A stretch of 60,026 nt of DNA from the NCBI GenBank assembly GCA_013361935.1, contig JABFXC010000137.1, positions 1 to 60,026 of the forward strand. Reading direction: 5' to 3'. Shown here piece by piece: positions 25,487 to 34,431 of this stretch (its first letter is position 1; the number at the start of each line of letters is the position of its first letter). The translations under genes were made by a program, and so were the position numbers. The notes beneath the pieces were generated by a model. That model was not told the origin of the DNA, ran no database searches, and saw nothing but the letters and a program-made list of their open reading frames with translations. Source of the DNA: Gemmatimonadaceae bacterium (GTDB lineage: Bacteria > Gemmatimonadota > Gemmatimonadetes > Gemmatimonadales > Gemmatimonadaceae).

Positions 25487-26877
25487 GCTCCGCGGCCGGT
25501 GGCGGCCGCGGGGTGGTAGCGGGGAGGGGGGCGCACGTCGGCGGCTTGCGATGGCTCGCCCGCGTCGCCGCGCGCGCGGTGCGCACCGCCGTCTTCCGGC
25601 TCGGTGGCCTCTTCGTCCGGCCGCACCGCGGCCCGCTTCCCGCCGCTCCGGCGCGGATCCTCGTGCTGCAGCTCCAGCAGCTCGGCGACAGCGTCATCTT
25701 CACGCCCACGCTTCGCGCCCTGCGCGAGCGATTCCCCTCGGCGACCATCGACCTGCTCGCGACTCCCGCGGCGGCGCAGGTCTACCGGAAGTCGCCCTAC
25801 CTCGACGAGATCCACGTCACGCACGGCTGGCAGGGCGCGTTCAGGGGCGCGGGGCTGAGAAAGCTGCTCCCGCTGCTGCGCGAGCTGCGGGGCCGCGCGT
25901 ACGACTGCACCATCACCGACCTCGCCCAGCAGTCGTTCCGCTTCGCCCTCATCGCCTGGCTCGTGCGCGCGCCGTGGCGCATCGGGTTCGACATCGCGGG
26001 ACGCGGGCTGCTGCACAACGTGCGCATCCCCTACCGTGCCGACGCGAGCTGGGTGGACGCGAACCTGGACATCGCGCGCGCTCTGGGCGCCACGCCCGCG
26101 TCGCTGCGCGAGGAGGTCGCCTTCGACCGGTCCGACGAGGAGCGCGTGCGCGCCGCGCTCGCGGACGCCGGCCATGCGCCGGAGCGGAAGCTCGTCGTGA
26201 TGCACACCGGCGCGAACTGGCAGTCGCGCACCTGGTATCCGGAGCGCTGGAGCGCTCTGGCCGACGCGGTGGCCGACCGGCACGAGGCGACCATCGTCTT
26301 CGTCGGAGGGGGCGGGGAGCGCGCCTACGTCGATGCCGTGCGCGCGGGGATGACGCGGCCGTCGGTGAGTCTGGCCGGGGTCACCGACATCCCGCAGCTC
26401 GCCGCCCTGTGCCGGATGTCGGATCTGTTCGTGGGCACCGACTCCGGTCCGCGCCACATCGCGCGCGCGTCCGGCTGTGCACACGTCGTCGTGATGAGCG
26501 CGCAGGACGACACCGACCAGTGGGCAGGGTGGGGAAGAGGGGAAGTGATCCTGCGGTCGTTTCCGTCGTGCAGCGGGTGCTACTTCCCGCGCTGCGCCCA
26601 CAAGATCTGCATGGACGCGATCGAGACGCAGCGGGTGCTCGGCTGGTGCGAGCGCGCCCTCGCCGACGCCCGGGCGCGGGAAGCGGAGCCGAGGCAGGAC
26701 AGGATAGAGATGCCCCCCCGGCTCCAGGGGATGGCGGCGCGGGGAAAGGCGGTGCTCCGGGCGCTGGCGCAGGCCCCGGTGGAGGCGGAAATGCCGATGC
26801 CCGTGGCCCGCAGTTTGCTATTGAATCAGTCACCGACAGGCCCCGGGTCGGGTAGCGACCAGGTGGGCGGAAGGTGA
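25483..26877 (+). CDS. Glycosyltransferase family 9 (heptosyltransferase-like)
   Basis: GT9 enzyme of 464 residues. After a 50-residue basic, partly hydrophobic N-terminus come ILVLQLQQLGDSVIFTPTLRALRERFPSATIDLLA, LVVMHTGANWQSRTWYPERW and DLFVGTDSGPRHIARASG, the family motifs for nucleotide-sugar binding. A Cys cluster CSGCYFPRCAHKICM (about residues 364-378) matches the Cys-rich segment seen in many GT9 enzymes. Family members add heptose or other sugars. The gene is followed by a strong terminator. Confidence 0.85.
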   Translation: MSSAAGGGRGVVAGRGAHVGGLRWLARVAARAVRTAVFRLGGLFVRPHRGPLPAAPARILVLQLQQLGDSVIFTPTLRALRERFPSATIDLLATPAAAQVYRKSPYLDEIHVTHGWQGAFRGAGLRKLLPLLRELRGRAYDCTITDLAQQSFRFALIAWLVRAPWRIGFDIAGRGLLHNVRIPYRADASWVDANLDIARALGATPASLREEVAFDRSDEERVRAALADAGHAPERKLVVMHTGANWQSRTWYPERWSALADAVADRHEATIVFVGGGGERAYVDAVRAGMTRPSVSLAGVTDIPQLAALCRMSDLFVGTDSGPRHIARASGCAHVVVMSAQDDTDQWAGWGRGEVILRSFPSCSGCYFPRCAHKICMDAIETQRVLGWCERALADARAREAEPRQDRIEMPPRLQGMAARGKAVLRALAQAPVEAEMPMPVARSLLLNQSPTGPGSGSDQVGGR

Positions 26878-26940
26878 AGGATCCGTGCATGCGGCGGTGC
26901 TTCGTCGGGGGGCGAACACCGCACGCACGCCGGAACGGTC

Positions 26941-26976
26941 GAAGCCCCTTCGCAAGAAGGGGCTTCATCGTTTTGT
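26941..26976 (+). terminator. Intrinsic terminator at the end of the first large operon
   Basis: GAAGCCCCTT (26941-26950) pairs perfectly with AAGGGGCTTC (26957-26966) across a six-base loop, followed by ATCGTTTTGT. It lies 64 bases after the GT9 stop and is one of the clearest terminators in the window. The 27086 gene therefore probably has its own promoter in the remaining 110 bases, where I see no convincing box. Confidence 0.8.
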
Positions 26977-27085
26977 CTCTGGTCAACCACGGCTGAGCTG
27001 GCCCGGCGTGCCCCTTGCACGCCTTCCCGGCATCGTCGTTCGCGCATTCCTCGCGCTTCTTCACGCGACCTTACGCATCCAAATC

Positions 27086-28231
27086 ATGAGCGAGAACAAG
27101 CAGCAGACCCGCGTCCTCGTCACCGGCGCCGGGGGGTTCATCGGGCATCATCTGGTGAAGTACCTGAAGGAGAAGGGCTACTGGGTGCGGGGCGTGGACA
27201 AGAAGCTCCCCGAGTACGAGCCCTCGGCCGCCGACGAGTTCGAGGTCCTCGACCTCCGGAAGTTCGACAACTGCCTCCTCGCCACGCGGGGCGTCAGCGA
27301 GATCTACGGCCTCGCCGCGGAGATGGGCGGGATCGGCTTCATCGAGCACAACAAGGCGGTGATCATGCGCGACTCGGCGCTGATCAACCTCCACATGCTC
27401 GAAGCCGCGCGGGTGAACGGGGCGACGCGCTACCTCTTCACGAGCAGCGCCTGCATCTATCCCGGCTATCTGCAGAAGAGTGCCGACGTCACCCCGCTCA
27501 AGGAGGAGGACGCCTATCCGGCGGACGCGGAGGACGGCTACGGGTGGGAGAAGCTCTTCACGGAGCGCCAGTGCCGGCACTACCGCGAGGACTTCGGCCT
27601 GGAGACGCGGATCGTGCGCTTCCACAACATCTTCGGGCCGTTAGGCACCTACGACGGCGGGCGGGAGAAGAGCCCGGCGGCGATCTGCCGGAAGATCGCG
27701 CTCGCGCCCGACGGCGGCGAGATCGAGGTGTGGGGCGACGGGGAGCAGACGCGGAGCTACTGCTTCGTCGAGGACACGGTGGAGGGGATCTACCGGCTGA
27801 TGCGCAGTGACTATCCGCACCCCCTGAACCTGGGGCAGGACCGGATGGTGACGATCAACGAGCTGGTGGACATGGTCGCGGCGATCGCGGGCAAGCGGAT
27901 CACGAAGCGCCACAACCTGACGGCGCCGCAGGGGGTGCGGGGGCGGAACTCGGACAACACGAAGCTGCGGGAAGTGCTGGGCTGGGAGCCCAGGATCTCG
28001 CTCGAGGAAGGGCTGCGCCGGACGTATGCCTGGATCTACGGCGAGCTGGCGAAGCGGCCGGAGACCTACGCCGTCCAGCCCCCCGCGCCTAACGGCGTCG
28101 CCGAGCGTGCCGGCCGCAACGCCGCGCACGAGGAGCGCGAGGCGCCGCGTCCGCACGGGGACAAGCTCGAGGGGATGATCCCGCGCGACGGGAACGGCCG
28201 CGCGACGGAGCCGGTCGCGACGCCCGCCTGA
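27086..28231 (+). CDS. GDP-mannose 3,5-epimerase-like NAD-dependent epimerase, copy 1
   Basis: Extended SDR enzyme of 381 residues closely resembling plant GDP-mannose 3,5-epimerase, which makes GDP-L-galactose and GDP-L-gulose. NAD motif TGAGGFIG (13-20); DNCL and LAAEMGGIGFIEHN typical of the family; SSACIYP with the active-site Cys (about Cys123); YGWEK (Tyr152, Lys156); GGREKSPAA with the second catalytic Lys (about Lys195); VRGRNSDN near the C-terminus. A C-terminal tail of about 50 residues is not shared with copy 2 at 33306. The first 150 bases and the region around 27610-27690 are nearly identical to copy 2. ATG 27086 chosen because the upstream frame (from 26885) covers the terminator. 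Confidence 0.88.
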   Translation: MSENKQQTRVLVTGAGGFIGHHLVKYLKEKGYWVRGVDKKLPEYEPSAADEFEVLDLRKFDNCLLATRGVSEIYGLAAEMGGIGFIEHNKAVIMRDSALINLHMLEAARVNGATRYLFTSSACIYPGYLQKSADVTPLKEEDAYPADAEDGYGWEKLFTERQCRHYREDFGLETRIVRFHNIFGPLGTYDGGREKSPAAICRKIALAPDGGEIEVWGDGEQTRSYCFVEDTVEGIYRLMRSDYPHPLNLGQDRMVTINELVDMVAAIAGKRITKRHNLTAPQGVRGRNSDNTKLREVLGWEPRISLEEGLRRTYAWIYGELAKRPETYAVQPPAPNGVAERAGRNAAHEEREAPRPHGDKLEGMIPRDGNGRATEPVATPA

Positions 28232-28238
28232 CGGCGAC

Positions 28239-29585
28239 GTGACCGCGAGCATCGACGCGGCGGCCGGCTCACCGGCCGCCGCGCGACGGGAGGAGGGACG
28301 CAAGCCGTCCCTCCTCTTCGTCAATCAGCACTACTGGCCCGACGTCGCCTCCACCGGACAGCACCTCACCGACCTCGCAGAGCATCTCGCCGCCGAGGGA
28401 TACCAGGTGAGCATCCTCGCGAGCCGCGGGAAGTACGTGAAGGGGAAGGTCCCCGCGCCCCTGCACGAGGTCCGCAACGGGGTGACGATCACTCGCGTCC
28501 GGACGACGGGCTTCGGGCGCGGGCGGCATCTCGGCCGTCTCGTCGACTACGCGACGTTCTACCTGCAGGCGCTCGGCGCGCTCCTCGCCGGGACGAGCCG
28601 CCACGACGGCGTCGTCGTCCTCACCACGCCGCCGCTGCTCTCCTTCCTCGGCGCGATCGCGAAGAAGCTGCGCGGGCAGCGCTACGGGATCTGGAGCATG
28701 GACCTGCACCCCGACGCGGAGATCGCGACAGGGATGTTGAAGCCGACGTCCCTCGCGGCGCGCGCGCTGGAGTGGATGAACGGGGTCGGCTACCGCGAGG
28801 CGGACTTCGTCGTCGACCTCGGGGCGCACATGAAGGCGAGGATCGTCGCGAAGGGGGTGCGGCCCGAGCGGACGCACACGGTGCACGTGTGGAACCGGAA
28901 GGAGGAGGTCGAGCCGACGCCGCGCGACGCGAACCCGCTCATCGATGAGCTTCGATTGCGCGAGAAGTTCGTGGTGATGTACTCGGGGAACGCGGGCCTG
29001 GTCCACGAGTTCGGCCCCATCCTCGAGGCGATGCGGCGGACGAAGGACGACCCGAAGCTCTTCTGGCTCTTCGTCGGCGACGGGCCGCGGCGGCGCGAGA
29101 TCGAGGCGTACGTCGCCGAGCACGGGATCGCGAACACGGCGTACCGGGACTATTTCCCGCGCGAGCAGCTGAAGTACTCGCTGAGCGTCGCCGACGCGCA
29201 TCTGATCTCGCTGCGCGCGCCCTTCGTGGGGATCTCGGTGCCGGGGAAGCTCTACGGGATCATGGCCAGCGGCCGGCCGGCGATCTTCGTGGGGCCGGAG
29301 CGGAGCGAGAGCGGGGAGACGGTGCTGGAAGCGGGGTGCGGGCTGGTGGTGGATCCGGCGAGCGGGGTGGACGCCGCGGCGGCGCGGATCGTGGAGGCGG
29401 TGCGGGAGTGGGCGTCGCGACCGGAGGAGGCGCGGGCGATCGGCGCGCGGGGGCGGGCGGCGTTCCTGGCGGGATACGAGAAGGAGCGGTGCTGCGCGGA
29501 GTTCGGTGACGTGATCGCGGCGCGGTGGGTTGAGGGGCGAGCGGCGGGCCCGCGGTTTACGAAAGGGTCATCCGGCGCGTCGTAG
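28239..29585 (+). CDS. Glycosyltransferase family 4
   Basis: GT-B enzyme of 448 residues. N-terminal LLFVNQHYWPDVASTGQHLTDLAEHL, then ILASRGKYVKG and VVVLTTPPLLSFLGAIAKK; donor half with VMYSGNAGLVHEFGPILEAM, FVGDGPRRREIEAYV and ISLRAPFVGISVPGKLYGIMASGRPAIFVG, the WbuB-like arrangement of L-deoxyaminosugar transferases. That resemblance makes an L-FucNAc/L-QuiNAc donor possible but not shown. GTG 28239 lies seven bases after the epimerase stop. The last 20 residues are low-complexity. Confidence 0.85.
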   Translation: MTASIDAAAGSPAAARREEGRKPSLLFVNQHYWPDVASTGQHLTDLAEHLAAEGYQVSILASRGKYVKGKVPAPLHEVRNGVTITRVRTTGFGRGRHLGRLVDYATFYLQALGALLAGTSRHDGVVVLTTPPLLSFLGAIAKKLRGQRYGIWSMDLHPDAEIATGMLKPTSLAARALEWMNGVGYREADFVVDLGAHMKARIVAKGVRPERTHTVHVWNRKEEVEPTPRDANPLIDELRLREKFVVMYSGNAGLVHEFGPILEAMRRTKDDPKLFWLFVGDGPRRREIEAYVAEHGIANTAYRDYFPREQLKYSLSVADAHLISLRAPFVGISVPGKLYGIMASGRPAIFVGPERSESGETVLEAGCGLVVDPASGVDAAAARIVEAVREWASRPEEARAIGARGRAAFLAGYEKERCCAEFGDVIAARWVEGRAAGPRFTKGSSGAS

Positions 29586-29642
29586 AAGGGAGCGGAGAGC
29601 GGGGCCTCTCGATGAGAGCGCCCTAATGAAGCTGCCGCTTGT

Positions 29643-31235
29643 GTGGACCCCTTCCGGCGCGCATCTTCGCGGGCTCGGCAGTACCCGATCGAAAGCTCTT
29701 TCCCCCCGGAAATGATCGACGCAGCAGCGGTCGATGCGACGACGCATCGACGCAGACCCAGTGGCGCGATGGGCGCGGACTTCCACAAGGTGCCGACCCC
29801 GATCGCGCTGCAGCGCATGGCGCGCCCGATGGTGCGCCGGCACGTGCTGCGGAGCCTCACGCGGCTCACGGTCCTCTTCACCGCCGACGTCACGACGCTG
29901 TTCCTGCTGCGCGCGGTGATCCGCGGCGCGCGCGACCACTTCTGGCTGGGCGGACGCGTCGCGGTGGTCCTCGGGGAGCTCGTTCCCCCGGGAACGTATC
30001 CGCCGCTCCAGCTTCTCGTCGCCGTGGTGCTCGGCCTCGCCGCGCTCGGGACGTACGCGTCGGGGGACTTCAGGCGCAGCGTCCCGCGGCTCTCCGCCGG
30101 GACGGCGATCGGCTTCGCGCTGATGTTCTGGGGCCGGGTCTGGACGGACTTCCACCCAGCGGCACTCCTCGGCTTCCTGCTGACGACGGCGAGCGGGGCG
30201 CTCGCGCTCTCGATCGCGCGGCTCGGCATCGACCTCACCGTCGCGCGGCTTCGTCCCTCGGCCCGGGCGCGGACGCTGTTCGTCAGCTCCCCCGGCCACG
30301 GCGAGCAGGACGTCCAGGCTCCGATGTTCCGGAAGCACGGGGAGCTCGAGATCCTCGGCTTCATCAGCACGGGAACGACGCGCGAGCCGGGTGCGCTCGC
30401 CCACGTCGACGACCTGGTGGGGACGATCTATCGCCACCGCGTCGAGACGCTGATCATCTCGGGGGCGGTGGACTCGGATACCTTCGCCGCGGTGGTCGAC
30501 TTCGGGACGCTCGCCGGATGCGAGGTCTTCTCGGTGCCGCGGCTGATGCACAAGGGGATCGTGAAGCCGCAGCTCGTCTGGCGGCGGGGGATTCCGCTGG
30601 TGCAGCTCACGCGGCCAAGTCTGAAGGGGCGGCAGCTCTTCCTGAAGCGCTGCGTGGACATCGTGCTCTCGGGGACGCTGGTCCTGCTCCTGGCGCCGCT
30701 GTTCGCGGTGATCGCGCTGCTCGTCCGGCTCGATTCGCCCGGCCCGGTGTTCTTCCGGCAGGACCGCGCCGGCTACAGCGGGAAGCGTTTCCGGATGCTG
30801 AAGTTCCGGACGATGGGCGTCGACGCGGATGCGCGGAAGCAGGAGCTGGCGCACCTGAACCACACCGCGGACCCGCGGCTCTTCAAGATCCCGAACGACC
30901 CGCGAGTGACGCGGGTCGGGGCGCTGCTGCGGAAGTGGAGCCTCGACGAGCTGCCGCAGCTGCTGAACGTGCTGATGGGGCACATGACGCTGGTGGGCCC
31001 GCGGCCGTTCTTCGAGTCGGACATGTCGAGCTACGAGGAGCACCACTTCCGTCGGCTGGGCGCGAAGCCCGGGATCACCGGGTTGTGGCAGGTGAGCGGG
31101 CGGAGCTCGGTGATGGATTTCGAGGAGGTGGTGCGGCTGGACCAGGAGTACATCAACAACTGGTCGCCGTGGATGGATCTGAAGATCCTCGCGCGGACGT
31201 TCCCCGCGGTGCTCCGGCGGACTGGCGCGTTCTGA
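29643..31235 (+). CDS. Polyprenyl-phosphate hexose-1-phosphate transferase (WbaP/WcaJ family)
   Basis: Initiating transferase of 530 residues, second of its kind in the locus (compare 3115) but of the other, unrelated fold. Four to five N-terminal hydrophobic segments, a CoA-binding-like middle domain, a transmembrane segment (IVLSGTLVLLLAPLFAVIALL), then the catalytic domain with SPGPVFFRQDRAGYSGKRF, LKFRTMGVDAD, KWSLDELPQLLNVL and KPGITGLWQVSGRSSVMDFEE. It loads Glc-1-P or Gal-1-P onto undecaprenyl phosphate at the inner membrane. The start is uncertain: GTG 29643 gives the longest form; ATG 29712 lacks a clear ribosome site but would remove an odd basic leader. Confidence 0.92.
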   Translation: MDPFRRASSRARQYPIESSFPPEMIDAAAVDATTHRRRPSGAMGADFHKVPTPIALQRMARPMVRRHVLRSLTRLTVLFTADVTTLFLLRAVIRGARDHFWLGGRVAVVLGELVPPGTYPPLQLLVAVVLGLAALGTYASGDFRRSVPRLSAGTAIGFALMFWGRVWTDFHPAALLGFLLTTASGALALSIARLGIDLTVARLRPSARARTLFVSSPGHGEQDVQAPMFRKHGELEILGFISTGTTREPGALAHVDDLVGTIYRHRVETLIISGAVDSDTFAAVVDFGTLAGCEVFSVPRLMHKGIVKPQLVWRRGIPLVQLTRPSLKGRQLFLKRCVDIVLSGTLVLLLAPLFAVIALLVRLDSPGPVFFRQDRAGYSGKRFRMLKFRTMGVDADARKQELAHLNHTADPRLFKIPNDPRVTRVGALLRKWSLDELPQLLNVLMGHMTLVGPRPFFESDMSSYEEHHFRRLGAKPGITGLWQVSGRSSVMDFEEVVRLDQEYINNWSPWMDLKILARTFPAVLRRTGAF

Positions 31236-31251
31236 GCGGCCCGGTCGCGGA

Positions 31252-32457
31252 ATGATCAGGACGATCGCGCCGCATCGGCGCGTCGCGGCGGCAATCGGGG
31301 GCGCATGCCTCGCGATGCTCGCGCTCCCACTCCTCCTCGCGAACCGGGTGCGTCGCAGCGCGGGCGCGCCGCGGCGCATCCTCGTCCTGGAACCTTGGGG
31401 AATCGGTGACCTCGTGCTCGCGACGGGCGCGCTGCGCGCACTGCGTGCGCGATATGCCGATGCGCACATCGCCGTGCTCGCGAAGTCGTACGCGCGCGCG
31501 CTGGTCGTCTCGTCGGAGATGGCGGACGAGGTGATCGCGTACGACTTCCCATGGACGGCGTTCCGGCACAAGTACCGGCCGAGCCGCTACAAGGTGTTCG
31601 AGCTCTGGTCGCTGGTGCGCTCGCTGCGGCGCGCGCGGTACGACCTGGTGCTGAACGCACGCGCCGACGTGCGCAATAACGTGCTTGGCGCGCTCGCCGG
31701 CGGAGGGCGGTTCGTCAGCCTGACCTGCGGGCTGGGTGATTTTTTCGCGACGGATGTGGTGAAGGTGGGTGGAGAGTCTCACCGGAGCGACGACTGGCGC
31801 GCGGTGGTGGAGCGCGTGCTCGGCACCGCGCCTACCGCGGGTACGCCCCGGCTGACGGTGAGCGACACGCTACGCGAGGAGATGGTTGCCGCGCTCGGTC
31901 TAGAGCGGCGAGTGGGTCAGCTCGTCATCGGTGTGCATCCCGGGGCACGCATCGCGGTTCGCCGCTGGCCCCTCGAGCGGTTCGCCGCCGTCGCTGATTC
32001 GCTCAGCGAGTGCCTTGACGTGCGCCTGGTGGTGTTCGCCGAGCCGGATGGATATGGTGCGGACATTCCGTTGCGGTCGCCGTTCGTCGTCGTGCAGCGG
32101 TCCCTCGCGCACATGGCGGCGGCGTTCTCGGCGTGCGACCTCGTGATCTGCAACGACAGTGGCCCGATGCACATCGCGAACGCGCTGGGCGTCCCGGTCG
32201 CCGCCCTGTTCGGCCCAACCAAGCTGGAATGGTTCGGGCCGCGCGGCGGGCCGAGCCGCGTCGTACGAATCGAGCAGGTCGAATGTCGCCCCTGCTTCGA
32301 CGTATGCAGCTTTCCGGAGCCGCACTGCATGACTCGGCTGAGCGAGCAGCAGGTACTCGAGGCGGTCTACGAACTCCTCGCGGAGCGCGGACTGCTGCCG
32401 AGCGGCACCGCTGCGCTTCCGGCCTCCGCGCGCATGCTCCCGATCGCCCGCCACTGA
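31252..32457 (+). CDS. Glycosyltransferase family 9 (heptosyltransferase-like)
   Basis: GT9 protein of 401 residues. N-terminal hydrophobic segment, then ILVLEPWGIGDLVLATGALRALRARY, VIGVHPGARIAVRRWPLERF and DLVICNDSGPMHIANALGVPVAALFGPT, followed by the Cys cluster CRPCFDVCSFPEPHC. It is the second GT9 enzyme in the locus. The sequence here has more A/T-ending codons than the genes upstream. The WecG-like gene overlaps its stop by one base. Confidence 0.87.
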   Translation: MIRTIAPHRRVAAAIGGACLAMLALPLLLANRVRRSAGAPRRILVLEPWGIGDLVLATGALRALRARYADAHIAVLAKSYARALVVSSEMADEVIAYDFPWTAFRHKYRPSRYKVFELWSLVRSLRRARYDLVLNARADVRNNVLGALAGGGRFVSLTCGLGDFFATDVVKVGGESHRSDDWRAVVERVLGTAPTAGTPRLTVSDTLREEMVAALGLERRVGQLVIGVHPGARIAVRRWPLERFAAVADSLSECLDVRLVVFAEPDGYGADIPLRSPFVVVQRSLAHMAAAFSACDLVICNDSGPMHIANALGVPVAALFGPTKLEWFGPRGGPSRVVRIEQVECRPCFDVCSFPEPHCMTRLSEQQVLEAVYELLAERGLLPSGTAALPASARMLPIARH

Positions 32458-33257
32458 TGCACACGCCCGTCCGACCGCGCGCCGTACGCCGGCGCGCCAA
32501 CGTTCTCGGTGTCGGCATCGACGCCGTGTCGCCCCCCGTTGTGCTCGAGGCGCTGTTCGATCGCAGCGGCCAGCGAGGCAGCGGATATGTCTGCGTCACC
32601 GGAGTGCACGGCGTGATGGAGGCGCAGCGCGATCCGGAGCTGATGCGTATCCTGAACGAGTCGCTGCTCACAGTACCGGACGGAATGCCCACGGTGTGGA
32701 TGGGGCGTCTGCAAGGTCATCGGACGATGTCGCGGGTCTACGGACCGACTCTCCTCCTCGACGTCTGCCGACTGTCGGCGCAAACGGGGCATACGCACTT
32801 CTTCTACGGCGGGACCGAGGGAGTCGCGGACGAGCTTGCGGCACGGCTCGTCGAGCGTTTCCCCGGGCTGCGCGTCGTTGGGACGTTCACGCCGCCGTTT
32901 CGTCCATTGAATGCAGTGGAGGAGGCGGCGTTGCGCGAGCGGGTGGAGCGGACGCGACCGGACTTCTTCTGGGTCGGGTTGAGTACGCCGAAGCAGGAGC
33001 GGTTCATGGCGGCCCATAGCGGGCAGCTCGCCGCGAAGGTGATGTTGGGCATTGGTGCAGCGTTCGACATGCACAGCGGGCGCACGCGACAGGCGCCGAG
33101 CTGGATGCAGCGCAGCGGGTTGGAGTGGCTCTTCCGGATGCTCCACGAGCCCCGCCGGCTGTTCTGGCGGTACGCGCGCAACAATCCCGGATTCATCGCG
33201 CGAGCGCTGCTGCAGGTCACGGGGCTACGGAGATACTCGCTCCCCACGGAGCGTTAG
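32457..33257 (+). CDS. WecG/TagA/CpsF family glycosyltransferase
   Basis: GT26 enzyme of 266 residues. Motifs: VLGVGIDAVSPPVVLEALF, YVCVTGVHGVMEAQRDPEL, VPDGMPTVWMGRLQG, VYGPTLLLDVC, FFYGGTEGVADELA, FFWVGLSTPKQERFMA and GIGAAFDMHSGRTRQAPSWMQRSGLEWLFR. TagA and WecG transfer ManNAc or ManNAcA to polyprenyl-linked GlcNAc, which fits the UDP-ManNAc-forming epimerase at 12711 and the WecA-like enzyme at 3115. The stop TAG lies within a CGTTAGGC octamer (33252-33259). Confidence 0.93.
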   Translation: MHTPVRPRAVRRRANVLGVGIDAVSPPVVLEALFDRSGQRGSGYVCVTGVHGVMEAQRDPELMRILNESLLTVPDGMPTVWMGRLQGHRTMSRVYGPTLLLDVCRLSAQTGHTHFFYGGTEGVADELAARLVERFPGLRVVGTFTPPFRPLNAVEEAALRERVERTRPDFFWVGLSTPKQERFMAAHSGQLAAKVMLGIGAAFDMHSGRTRQAPSWMQRSGLEWLFRMLHEPRRLFWRYARNNPGFIARALLQVTGLRRYSLPTER

Positions 33258-33305
33258 GCATCGCCAGCGGGATGTTCTGCCGCGGCATTCACCATGGAGA
33301 GAAGC

Positions 33306-34385
33306 ATGACGGCTGCAGGGACCAACAAGCGAATTCTGGTGACGGGGGCCGGTGGGTTCATCGGGCACCATCTGGTGAAGTACCTGAAAGAGAAGGGCTA
33401 CTGGGTGCGGGGTGTGGACAAGAAGCTCCCCGAGTACGAGCCCTCGGCGGCCGACGAGTTCGAGGTCCTCGACCTCCGGAAGTTCGATAACTGCCTTCAA
33501 GCGACCCGCGGCGGTATCGAGGAGGTCTACGGTCTCGCCGCGGAGATGGGCGGGATCGGCTTCATCGAGCACAACAAGGCCGTGATCATGCGTGATTCCG
33601 TGCTGATGAACACGCACATGCTCGAGGCGAGCCGTTTATCGGGAGTGAAGCGCTACCTTTTCACCTCGAGCGCCTGCATCTATCCAGGCTACCTGCAGAA
33701 GAACACCGACGTCACGCCGCTGAAGGAAGAGGACGCCTATCCTGCGGATGCCGAGGACGGCTATGGCTGGGAGAAGCTCTTCACGGAGCGGATGGCGCGT
33801 CATTACCGCGAGGATTATGGCCTCGAGACGCGGATCGTCCGCTTCCACAACATCTTCGGGCCGTTAGGCACGTACGACGGCGGGCGGGAGAAGAGCCCGG
33901 CGGCGATGTGCCGGAAGATCGCCCTCGTCGAGGACGGCGGTGAGATCGAGATCTGGGGCGATGGGGAGCAGACGCGCTCGTACTGCTTCGTCGATGACAC
34001 CGTGGAGGGGATTCACCGCCTGATGCGCAGCGACTACGCGGAGCCGCTCAACCTCGGGCAGGATCGCATGATCACGATCAACGAGCTCGCGGACATGGTG
34101 GCACGCGCGGCTGGGAAGACGATCCGAAAGCGTCATAACCTGAGCGCGCCGCAGGGGGTGCGGGGGCGGAACTCGGACAATACGAAGCTGCGCGAGGTGC
34201 TGGGCTGGGAGCCGCGGATCTCGCTCGAGGACGGGTTGCGGCAGACCTATGCCTGGATCTACGGCGAGCTGGCCAAGCAGCCGGAGAAGTACAGCGTGAA
34301 ACCTCCGGTGCCCCTCGGCGCCGGAGGGGGCGACCTGCCGAGTGCGAATGGCCAGAAGTCTCGCACGAAGGCGAGCCGCGCGTGA
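33306..34385 (+). CDS. GDP-mannose 3,5-epimerase-like NAD-dependent epimerase, copy 2
   Basis: Paralogue of 27086, 359 residues, with the same motifs: TGAGGFIG, AEMGGIGFIEHN, SSACIYP, YGWEK, GGREKSPAA and VRGRNSDN. It lacks the long tail of copy 1 and has one extra residue near position 67 (RGGIEEV versus RGVSEI). Nucleotide identity with copy 1 is patchy: almost complete at the 5' end and around 33830-33910, lower between. ATG 33306 is preceded by GGAGAGAAG (33296-33304), a better start than ATG 33294. Whether both copies act on GDP-mannose or one has drifted is unknown. Confidence 0.88.
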   Translation: MTAAGTNKRILVTGAGGFIGHHLVKYLKEKGYWVRGVDKKLPEYEPSAADEFEVLDLRKFDNCLQATRGGIEEVYGLAAEMGGIGFIEHNKAVIMRDSVLMNTHMLEASRLSGVKRYLFTSSACIYPGYLQKNTDVTPLKEEDAYPADAEDGYGWEKLFTERMARHYREDYGLETRIVRFHNIFGPLGTYDGGREKSPAAMCRKIALVEDGGEIEIWGDGEQTRSYCFVDDTVEGIHRLMRSDYAEPLNLGQDRMITINELADMVARAAGKTIRKRHNLSAPQGVRGRNSDNTKLREVLGWEPRISLEDGLRQTYAWIYGELAKQPEKYSVKPPVPLGAGGGDLPSANGQKSRTKASRA

Positions 34386-34431
34386 TCGCAAGAAGGGTAG
34401 GGATGTACGCCATCGCGGGCGGCAAAGCATC

